Assembly (NCBI GenBank): GCA_023404805.1
Contig: JAEYAL010000169.1
Span: 1 to 12,917 of the forward strand
DNA length: 12,917 bases
Direction: 5' to 3'
Source: Actinomycetes bacterium
Lineage (GTDB): Bacteria > Actinomycetota > Thermoleophilia > Solirubrobacterales > Solirubrobacteraceae
Shown here: one piece after another, positions 7,307 to 12,917 of the stretch
How positions within the stretch are numbered: the stretch's first letter is position 1
How the letters are laid out: every line of letters begins with the position of its first letter
The notes under the pieces: generated by a model
The model's database searches: none
Seen by the model: only the letters and a program-made list of their open reading frames with translations
Told to the model about the DNA's origin: nothing
Program-made: the position numbers and the translations under genes

Positions 7307-8281
7307 GTGACCCGCGTCAGTGAGCCTCAGCCGTCTCCCACGCCTGCGCCGCGCCGACGACGGCCGATCCGTGACGCCGCCCTGAATCTCGCCGATTCCG
7401 CCGCGCGCCAGGGCCTCAAGCACCCGCTGCTCTCGCCGGGCCGAGTCGTCCGCCGGATCAGCGGGCGCGACAGCCTGCGCGACGCCGTCGAAGGCAAGAC
7501 GGTCGTCGTCACCGGCGCGTCGTCCGGCATCGGCGAGGCCACTGCGCTGCAGTTCGCCGGCGCCGGCGCCAAGGTCCTCCTCGTCGCCCGCCGCGAGCTG
7601 GAGCTCGCCCGCGTCGAGACGGCCATCGAAGCCCGGGGCGGCGTGGCGCAGAGCTACACCTGCGACCTGTCCGACCGCGGCGCGATCGACGAGCTGGTCT
7701 TCCGGCTCCTCGCCGACCACGGCGCCGTCGACATCCTTGTCAACAACGCCGGGCGCTCCATCCGCCGCCCGATCGTCGAGTCGTTCGACCGCTTCCACGA
7801 CTTCGAGCGCACGATGGCGCTCAACTACTACGGCCCGGTCGCGCTCACGCTCGGCCTGCTGCCCGCGATGCTCGAGCAGGGCAGCGGCCAGATCATCAAC
7901 ATCTCGACCTGGGCGACGCAGCTGCCGTCGCCGCTCTACGTGGCCTACACGGCCTCCAAGGCGGCGCTCGACGCGTTCACCCGCGGCACCGCCGCCGAGA
8001 TGCTCGGCACGGGCGTGGCGCTCAGCTCGGTCCACCTGCCGCTCGTGCGGACGCCGATGATCACGCCCGCGCTCGACGCGTACCGCGGCATGCCGTCGCT
8101 CAGCGCCGAGGAGGCCGCGGGCCTGATCGCCGAAGCCGCGATCATCCGCAGCTCGCGCGTCGAGCCGGCCTTCGTGACGCTCGGCCACATCGGCGACGCC
8201 CTCTCCTCGCGCGGCACCGACCTCGTGATGGGCGCGATGGCCAAGGCGGGGCTGGGCCCGGCGACCGGCCCCAAGCGCTGA
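7307..8281 (+). CDS. Short-chain dehydrogenase/reductase, acyl-CoA-reductase-like
   Basis: The 324-residue protein is a classical Rossmann-fold SDR preceded by a basic, Pro-rich extension of about 60 residues. The cofactor loop TGASSGIG is at 69-76, with Arg95-Arg96 after the second beta-strand favouring NADP(H). NNAG is at 146-149 and the catalytic Tyr214-x3-Lys218 is in 'YTASKAALDAF'. The segment 'HLPLVRTPMITP' (243-254) resembles the Acr1-type fatty acyl-CoA or aldehyde reductase group, so an NADPH-dependent reduction of a lipid-derived aldehyde or thioester is a reasonable inference. By spacing from Tyr214, the catalytic Ser position appears to be Thr201 in 'NISTW'. GTG 7307 has a -10 hexamer 7 bases upstream. 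The gene follows the TVP38 gene by 10 bases and ends at a strong hairpin. Confidence 0.92.
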   Translation: MTRVSEPQPSPTPAPRRRRPIRDAALNLADSAARQGLKHPLLSPGRVVRRISGRDSLRDAVEGKTVVVTGASSGIGEATALQFAGAGAKVLLVARRELELARVETAIEARGGVAQSYTCDLSDRGAIDELVFRLLADHGAVDILVNNAGRSIRRPIVESFDRFHDFERTMALNYYGPVALTLGLLPAMLEQGSGQIINISTWATQLPSPLYVAYTASKAALDAFTRGTAAEMLGTGVALSSVHLPLVRTPMITPALDAYRGMPSLSAEEAAGLIAEAAIIRSSRVEPAFVTLGHIGDALSSRGTDLVMGAMAKAGLGPATGPKR

Positions 8282-8285
8282 AGCT

Positions 8286-8340
8286 GCTGGCTGGACCCCG
8301 CTGGCTTCCGCGGTATGCGGGCCAGGTGGGTCCAACCAGC
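8286..8340 (+). terminator. Long three-part hairpin after the SDR gene
   Basis: Left arm 8286-8298 and right arm 8328-8340 pair at 12 of 13 positions. The stem continues after small bulges with CTGGC/GCCAG (8301-8305/8321-8325) and CCGC/GCGG (8308-8311/8317-8320), closed by loop GGTAT. It starts 4 bases past the stop codon. There is no T-run, so it may work as an RNA-end protector or a Rho-assisted terminator instead of a classical intrinsic one. Confidence 0.6.
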
Positions 8341-8355
8341 GGCGAGAGCCGCCGC

Positions 8356-8375
8356 CGTCGCCGGTAGCGGCGACG
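8356..8375. other. Second hairpin, 7-bp stem
   Basis: CGTCGCC (8356-8362) and GGCGACG (8369-8375) flank loop GGTAGC. It sits between the SDR terminator hairpin and the -10 of the catalase-like gene, so it could be an extra terminator stem or an operator for that gene. Confidence 0.4.
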
Positions 8376-8413
8376 CGCCTCATTCGCCTTTCCGGTGCTT
8401 CGGCCGAGCGCGA

Positions 8414-8419
8414 TAACGT
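8414..8419 (+). promoter_or_regulatory. Catalase-like gene -10 hexamer TAACGT (leaderless)
   Basis: TAACGT ends 7 bases before GTG 8427, the same geometry as the SDR, TfoX-domain and lipoprotein genes. No convincing -35 is visible 16-18 bases upstream. Confidence 0.5.
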
Positions 8420-8426
8420 CGCGGCC

Positions 8427-9722
8427 GTGGCCTTCGACTCGCTGCTTCGGACCGTCAACGACGCTGCGGACTGGGGCAGGCGCGCCGAGCGCCGCCTCGA
8501 GCCGTTCTACCGGGCGCCGCTCGACCGTTTGGTGCAGCGGCCGCTCGTCGACGGGGTGCAGTGGCTGCTGAACAGCGGCCGCGACCACGACATCACCCTC
8601 GGCCTCGCCGAAGAGCGCATCCAGCCCGGCGAGGAGGAGATCGCCGAGCGGATCACGATCCTGCTCCGCGACTGGGTCCGCACCCACTACAAGCCCGGCC
8701 ACGCCCTGCGCGCCGGCAACACGAAGACGTACGGCGTCGTGCGAGCCGAGCTGCACGTGCTCCCCGATCTGCCCGAGCGGCTGCGGCGCGGCGTCTTCGC
8801 GTACCCCGGCGCCTTCCGCGCCTGGGTGCGGTTCGGTGGTCCCGGCCCGCTCGCGCCGCCGGACCTCGACGACAACGGCGTCCTCTCGATCGGCGTGAAG
8901 CTGCTCGGCGTCCCCGGCCAGAAGCTGATCGACGACGAAGCCCACACCCAGGACTTCCTCGGGCTCACCTCGCTCGTCTTCCAGTCGCCGGACGTGACCA
9001 ACAACGTCGAGCTGCATGAGCACGTCGCCAAGGGCATCCCGCTCTTCTACTACGTGAATGGCAGCCCCACGCGGCTGCTCGAGTTCGCGCTGCAGGCGCT
9101 CGGCACGCGCGTCTACGCCAGTCCGCTGGAGGTGCAGTACAACAGCTGCGTCCCGTACCTCCTCGGCGACGGCCAGGCGGTCAAGTTCCGGTTCGTCCCG
9201 CAGTCGACGCCGACGCCGATCCCCCTGCGTCCCGGCCCCAACTACCTCCACGAGGCGATGGTCGAGCGGCTCACCGACGAAGACGTCGTCTTCGACCTGC
9301 TCGTGCAGCGCCAGACCGACCCGTTCAAGATGCCGGTCGAGAACGCGTCGGTGATCTGGCCGGACGAGCGCTCCGAGCCGGTGAAGGTCGCCGAGCTGCG
9401 GATCCCGGCGCAGTCCTTCAACTCCGACGAGCAGATGGCGTTCGCAGGCAACCTCTCGATGAACCCGTGGCACGCCCTGCCGGCGCACCGCCCGCTCGGC
9501 AGCCTCAACCGCGCCCGCAAGAAGATGTACGAGGCGCTCTCGAAGGACCGCCAGCGCCTCAACAGCGAGCAGCGGATCGAGCCGACGGGCGACGAGGTCT
9601 TCCCCGGGTCGCCCGCCCTGCCCCTCAGCCGCCCTGCGCCGCCAAGTACCGCAAAGCTCGCACGCCCGGCAGGAAGAAGTACGCGCCGCCGCGCACCGAA
9701 ACGAACTCCGGCAGCGAAGTGA
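8427..9722 (+). CDS. Catalase-fold heme protein, y4iL-like
   Basis: The 431-residue protein has the minimal catalase-fold layout. 'YKPGHALRAGNTKTYG' (88-103) carries the distal His92, 'RAWVRFGG' (131-138) matches the catalase 'vRFS' strand, and 'RPLGSLNRARKKMYEA' (355-370) carries R364-x3-Y368, the heme-ligating Tyr with its Arg partner. The 'DFLGLTSLVFQSPD' segment aligns with the catalase 'N.PVFFVRD' region but seems to have Thr in place of the catalytic Asn, so true catalase activity is doubtful. Relatives of this size, including coral allene oxide synthase, act on organic or fatty-acid hydroperoxides; that activity here is inference. The tail from residue 400 is a Pro/Arg-rich stretch encoded entirely inside the convergent DyP gene. 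The convergent overlap ties it physically to the peroxidase operon. Confidence 0.87.
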   Translation: MAFDSLLRTVNDAADWGRRAERRLEPFYRAPLDRLVQRPLVDGVQWLLNSGRDHDITLGLAEERIQPGEEEIAERITILLRDWVRTHYKPGHALRAGNTKTYGVVRAELHVLPDLPERLRRGVFAYPGAFRAWVRFGGPGPLAPPDLDDNGVLSIGVKLLGVPGQKLIDDEAHTQDFLGLTSLVFQSPDVTNNVELHEHVAKGIPLFYYVNGSPTRLLEFALQALGTRVYASPLEVQYNSCVPYLLGDGQAVKFRFVPQSTPTPIPLRPGPNYLHEAMVERLTDEDVVFDLLVQRQTDPFKMPVENASVIWPDERSEPVKVAELRIPAQSFNSDEQMAFAGNLSMNPWHALPAHRPLGSLNRARKKMYEALSKDRQRLNSEQRIEPTGDEVFPGSPALPLSRPAPPSTAKLARPAGRSTRRRAPKRTPAAK

Positions 9723-11058
9723 CGCGCCGCCGCACCGGCCGCGCCTGGATCGTCAGCGTGCCGCCCTCCGGCCCGAGGAGCGGATCGGGGTCTTCGTAGA
9801 GGCCAGCGAACTTGGGGTTGTTGACCCAGGTGTGCTGGACGAACTCGAACTGCCGCGCGAGGTTGCCGCAGAGGCACGCGAACAGCAGCCCGCGCTCGTC
9901 GGCGTCGCCGCCGCCGTTGGAACGGGCGGCCAGCGCCTGCGCGGGCGTGATCGCCTCGCCGTAGGTGCGTCCGCGCCGCAGCAGGCGGTGGCGCTTGTTG
10001 ATCGCGATCGAATCCGCGGTGCCGGGCCGCGGGTCGAGCGAGTCCCGCGGGTTCGCGCGGCGCACGTGCGCGCCGACGGGGCACTTCAGCCCCTCGGCGT
10101 CGTCGCCGTGGTAGCCGAAGTCGTTCTCCGAGCGGTGCTCCGGATCGTCCTGGTCGGGCGCGAGGGTGAGCGGCGCGCCGCTCGGCCAGCGGCCGACGAT
10201 CCGCGCCGCCAGCGCCTCCCGGGCCTGGTCGCGTGTGCCGGGCGAGCGGCCGCCGTTGTGCCGCGACGCCTCGTCGGCGAACTGCCAGAACCCGGGCACG
10301 TCCTGGCTGAGGTGGCGCACCACGAGGTAGCTGCCGTTGCGGCCGAGATCGGCGAGCTCCGGGTTCTCAGCGGCCGTCGGCAGCAGGCCGTTCGGGTCGT
10401 CCTTCGGAGCGACCAGCGGCCGGTCGGTGCGCTTGCCGTACTCGTTCTCGTAGCCGAGGATGAACTCGCCGGCGGCGATCGTGTCTTCCGGGCGGCCGGG
10501 GCGCAGTCCCGCGATGGCCGGCTGCGAGATGCCGTCGTGGAAGCCGAAGTGCTCGCGCTCACCGAGCCAGTTCGTGGCCAGCTTGCGCACCGGTGACACG
10601 CCGATCGACGCTTCGCTGCCGAGCACCTTGCGCTCCAGCGCCGCGAGCTTCGCGTCGGTGGTGGCGTAGAGCAGCACGATCACGTCGATCTGCTCGCCGG
10701 GCTTGCCCCAGACCCACTGGGAGGGGTCGCGGGTCTCGCCTTCGTCGCCGAGCAGCCGGCGCCGGTGCTCATCGGTCATCCCAGCGCGGAACTCCGTCGA
10801 GAACCCGCTCACGAGCCGCTTGCCGAGCGCCTTTCCGGCGAACGCCGTGATGCCCGTCGGCGTGACAGCGATGTTCACCGCGGCGTCGGTCGGGCTGTCG
10901 CCGTCGGCGGTCGTGACCAGGTCGGTGGTGGCCGCCAGCCAGCGCGACGCCTTGGCCGGGTCGGTCACCTTCAGCAGGTGCCATGCGGCGCTCGGCAGGT
11001 GGCCGTAGCCCCAGGCCAGCAGGCCCTGGATGTCGTCCTTCTCCAGCGGTTCGCTCAT
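9625..11058 (-). CDS. DyP-type heme peroxidase
   Basis: Dye-decolorizing peroxidases use H2O2 to oxidise bulky aromatic or other substrates through a heme held between two ferredoxin-like domains. In this 477-residue protein, 'HFGFHDGISQP' contains the distal Asp175 of the GxxDG signature. 'CPVGAHVRRANPRDS' provides the proximal heme ligand His331. 'HRLLRRGRTYGE' supplies the conserved Arg region, and the C-terminus 'GGAYFFLPGV' is typical. The length fits the longer class (C/D, fungal-like) enzymes. There is no Tat or Sec signal, so it is probably cytosolic. The start ATG at 11058 overlaps the upstream TGA as ATGA, implying translational coupling. The frame stays open upstream to 11745, but that part lies inside the preceding gene in another frame and is not family sequence. 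Confidence 0.93.
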   Translation of the reverse strand: MSEPLEKDDIQGLLAWGYGHLPSAAWHLLKVTDPAKASRWLAATTDLVTTADGDSPTDAAVNIAVTPTGITAFAGKALGKRLVSGFSTEFRAGMTDEHRRRLLGDEGETRDPSQWVWGKPGEQIDVIVLLYATTDAKLAALERKVLGSEASIGVSPVRKLATNWLGEREHFGFHDGISQPAIAGLRPGRPEDTIAAGEFILGYENEYGKRTDRPLVAPKDDPNGLLPTAAENPELADLGRNGSYLVVRHLSQDVPGFWQFADEASRHNGGRSPGTRDQAREALAARIVGRWPSGAPLTLAPDQDDPEHRSENDFGYHGDDAEGLKCPVGAHVRRANPRDSLDPRPGTADSIAINKRHRLLRRGRTYGEAITPAQALAARSNGGGDADERGLLFACLCGNLARQFEFVQHTWVNNPKFAGLYEDPDPLLGPEGGTLTIQARPVRRRVTSLPEFVSVRGGAYFFLPGVRALRYLAAQGG

Positions 11059-12398
11059 ACGCGTGCCAGCCATTCCTCGCACTCGGCATCCGAGAGCTCT
11101 CCGACGAGCCCGGCGCGGATCTCGGCGTTGTTGTCGATGTTCACCGCGGTCAGGTCCGGGTAGGCGGAGAACCACACCTGCGTCGGCACCTGGTGGCGGC
11201 GCAGGTAGTCCTTGAAGTTGTCCTCCTGTTTGGCGCCGCCGATCGTCAGCAGCCAGGTGCGCGGATAGCCGACTCCGTTGGAGAAGACGGCGTTGAGCCC
11301 CCACGCGACCTTGTCGATGAAGTCGTCCATGTAGGACTCCAGCGACCCGTCGTAGTTGCTGGCGAACAGCAGCCGCGTCTGGTCCTCGTCGGTGAAGACC
11401 CACCGCGCGAAGTGGATCGTCTTGACGCCGGTGAGCTGGCCGCGGTTGTAGCTGTAGCGGGTGCCGTAGTCGATGATCCGCAGCAGCAGGTTCGCGGTGA
11501 GGTTGCGGAACGGCCCCTCTTTCACGAACCCGTGCGCCGTGAACTGGTTCTGCGGCGTGTGGTCCTCCAGGGCGGCGAGCTTCTTCAGGTGCGCCTCGTC
11601 GGGCTCGATGTGGTCTTCGGTCGGGTCGGTCGCTTCCTTGGCGAGCAGGGTGCCAGCCCAGAGCGGCAGCGCCGGGATCCACAGCGGGGCGCTGGCGATG
11701 ATCGCCAGCGGCGTCTTCGCGAGGCCCGGGGCGCCGCGGAGCCAATCGCCCGCCGTCCGCTCGGGCAGCGGCGCCATCGCCCAGCCCAGGTCGTGGCGGC
11801 TGTTGACGAAGTCCTGGATCGCAGCGCGGATCCGCCGCGGGCTGGCGTCCGTCCAGTCGCCCTCGTCGAGGAACTCGTCGATGGCCTCGTGCAGCAGCGC
11901 CTCCTGCTGGATCTGCTCCACCGACCGGCCCGCGGTGTTGATGTAGAGCGTGTTCGTCTGCGTGATGTGGTCGCGCAGAAACGCCTCGCGGGCCGCCGCG
12001 CTCGGCGCCCGTTTGCCGGACGGGTAGCCCTCACAGTGCCGGAACAGCCGGTCGAGCCCTTCGCCTGCGGTCTCCAGCAGGTCGGCGATGTGGGCTTCGG
12101 GGTCGCCGTCGAAGTCGGTGAGCAGGCAGAGCTTGGCCGCGTACGCGCGCCGCTTCTTCGTCGCCGCCACCGGGTCGAGGAGGACGAGGCGGCCGAAGTG
12201 CACGCCAGCCAGCTCACCGAACGGCAGCGTCGCGTTGCCGCCGGGATCGGCTTTGATCGCCTTCAGCTCGGCGGCCAGCGCCTGTTCCTCGCCCTCCCGC
12301 ACATCGATGAACACCGACAGCGCGTGCTGCTGCACGCGCCGGCTGATCGGCGGGACGACCGGCGGAAAGTCGACCTGCGGGAGGTCAAGGACGGCCAT
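11055..12398 (-). CDS. Duplicated ferredoxin-like (alpha+beta barrel) protein, function unknown
   Basis: The 447-residue protein has no catalytic motif I recognise, but its two halves look alike. Both have G-x-L-x-G-V...HF-x-R-x-V (61-73 and 320-334), then a strand, 'DFDGDPEAHIADLL' (95-108) against 'NYDGSLESYMDDFI' (348-361), then a 'GL..xF....GYP' segment (114-126 and 367-379) and an 'F..(Y/D)...H' helix (140-144 and 395-402). This suggests two ferredoxin-like domains as in DyP and chlorite-dismutase-type folds, without visible heme ligands. A hydrophobic stretch (about 229-252) between the halves could contact a membrane or a lipid. The ATG at 12398 directly follows the upstream TAG, with GGAG about 8 bases ahead; the downstream DyP start overlaps its stop. 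The operon position suggests a partner of the peroxidase. Confidence 0.82.
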   Translation of the reverse strand: MAVLDLPQVDFPPVVPPISRRVQQHALSVFIDVREGEEQALAAELKAIKADPGGNATLPFGELAGVHFGRLVLLDPVAATKKRRAYAAKLCLLTDFDGDPEAHIADLLETAGEGLDRLFRHCEGYPSGKRAPSAAAREAFLRDHITQTNTLYINTAGRSVEQIQQEALLHEAIDEFLDEGDWTDASPRRIRAAIQDFVNSRHDLGWAMAPLPERTAGDWLRGAPGLAKTPLAIIASAPLWIPALPLWAGTLLAKEATDPTEDHIEPDEAHLKKLAALEDHTPQNQFTAHGFVKEGPFRNLTANLLLRIIDYGTRYSYNRGQLTGVKTIHFARWVFTDEDQTRLLFASNYDGSLESYMDDFIDKVAWGLNAVFSNGVGYPRTWLLTIGGAKQEDNFKDYLRRHQVPTQVWFSAYPDLTAVNIDNNAEIRAGLVGELSDAECEEWLARV

Positions 12399-12882
12399 CT
12401 AGAACTCCAGCGTGAAGTTGATCGTCTTGACGCCGTAGACGTAGACCACGCCGAGGTAGAGGCCGGGCGCGACCTGGCGGATCTCGTCGCGGATCGACCG
12501 GAACGGCACCAGCGCCGTCTTGGAGTAGTCGAGCACCGTCGTCGGCTTGCCGTCGGCCTTGGAGTCGTCGGCCTTCACGATCTTGGCGCCGATCAGCGGG
12601 ATGCCGAACGGCAGCACCTTGTTCTTGAGCGTGAGCTTTTTGCCGTCGACGACTTTGCCCTGCCAGCCGAGGCGCAGCACCGGCGCCAGCAGCGCGGTGA
12701 GCGGGGTCCCGGTCGCGACGATCACCGTGCCGTTGCCCTCGCCGGTCGGGACCGGGCCTTCGGGGCTGGCCTTGAAGAGCGCGTCGAGCTCGTGCTGCGA
12801 CATGTCGAGCAGCGCGTCGACCGTGAGCGGGGCGTGCTTGGTGCTCGCGCCGTTCGCAGACGTGGCGGCCGCGGCCTTGGGC
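12399..12882 (-). CDS. Small conserved protein with DYSKT/RDEIR/PGLYLG motifs, 5' end lost at contig edge
   Basis: The native frame covers 160 codons ending at TAG 12401-12399; its beginning lies off the contig. An ATG-started longer frame exists only because adapter bases supply 'MCIRV'-type codons, so no start should be assigned. Visible motifs, in order, are 'LDALFKASPEGPVPTGEG', 'LKNKVLPFGIPLIGAKIV', 'TVLDYSKTALVPF', 'RDEIRQVAPGLYLG' and a last strand 'GVKTINFTLEF'. I recall this motif set from uncharacterised bacterial proteins next to heme peroxidases or catalases, and it looks beta-rich, possibly a small lipid- or heme-binding barrel. No function is established. It is first in the operon and abuts the next gene with no gap. 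Confidence 0.75.
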
Positions 12883-12916
12883 CTGACTCTTATACACATA
12901 TCCGAGCCCACGAGAC
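12883..12916. other. Nextera/Tn5 adapter contamination (not genomic)
   Basis: These 34 bases match the Nextera read-through adapter (Tn5 mosaic end followed by CCGAGCCCACGAGAC) with two differences: A for T at 12886 and A for C at 12900. They are AT-rich against a very GC-rich background and lie exactly at the contig end, as expected for an untrimmed sequencing read. Confidence 0.96.
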
Positions 12917-12917
12917 C

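Noticed and set aside
11059..11745. N-terminal extension of the DyP frame
   Set aside because: The frame stays open but encodes Arg/Pro-rich shadow sequence over a conserved upstream gene; the ATGA junction gives the true start.

Overview
This window looks like one complete draft-assembly contig from a very GC-rich actinobacterium, most likely of the Thermoleophilia/Solirubrobacterales type. The taxonomic call is an inference. It rests on strong G/C bias at third codon positions, a secreted collagen-like protein with 'IKNG(S/T)I / DDIKNGSI / RAADI' modules, secreted proteins ending in a basic beta-sandwich, an actinobacterial-type AhcY, and frequent leaderless starts. Both contig ends cut a gene. 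The left end stops inside Gly-X-Y collagen codons. The right end runs into about 34 bases that match a Nextera/Tn5 sequencing adapter (12883-12916), so the last bases are artefact rather than genome.

Layout, left to right. A truncated exported collagen-like gene (minus, 1-306) is divergent from S-adenosylhomocysteinase ahcY (plus, 734-2182). The 427-bp gap between them is rich in inverted repeats, including a 9+9 bp dyad on the ahcY promoter. After a strong terminator come a lipoprotein of unknown function (2330-3790) and a small TfoX N-terminal-domain protein (3843-4178). TfoX ends 4 bp from the convergent end of an MMPL/RND-type membrane transporter (minus, 4183-6423). Divergent from MMPL is a TVP38/TMEM64 (VTT/DedA-like) membrane protein (6484-7296), followed by a short-chain dehydrogenase resembling acyl-CoA reductases (7307-8281). 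Two hairpins then separate off the last block.

The last block is the most interesting part. A catalase-fold heme protein of the y4iL-like type (plus, 8427-9722) converges on, and overlaps by 98 bp, a minus-strand operon. In transcription order the operon holds a small protein with 'LPFG...DYSKT...RDEIR..PGLYLG' motifs (partial), a 447-residue protein that appears to be an internal duplication of a ferredoxin-like (alpha+beta barrel) domain, and a DyP-type peroxidase. The three genes are packed with TAG/ATG abutting and an ATGA overlap. Together they look like a heme-peroxidase module of unknown substrate. A lipid or lipid-hydroperoxide substrate is a reasonable but unproven guess.

Five of the plus-strand genes (ahcY, lipoprotein, TfoX, SDR, catalase-like) share the same start architecture: a TAnnnT hexamer, 7 bases (8 for ahcY), then ATG or GTG, with little or no Shine-Dalgarno sequence. 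This points to leaderless transcripts as a normal mode of expression here.
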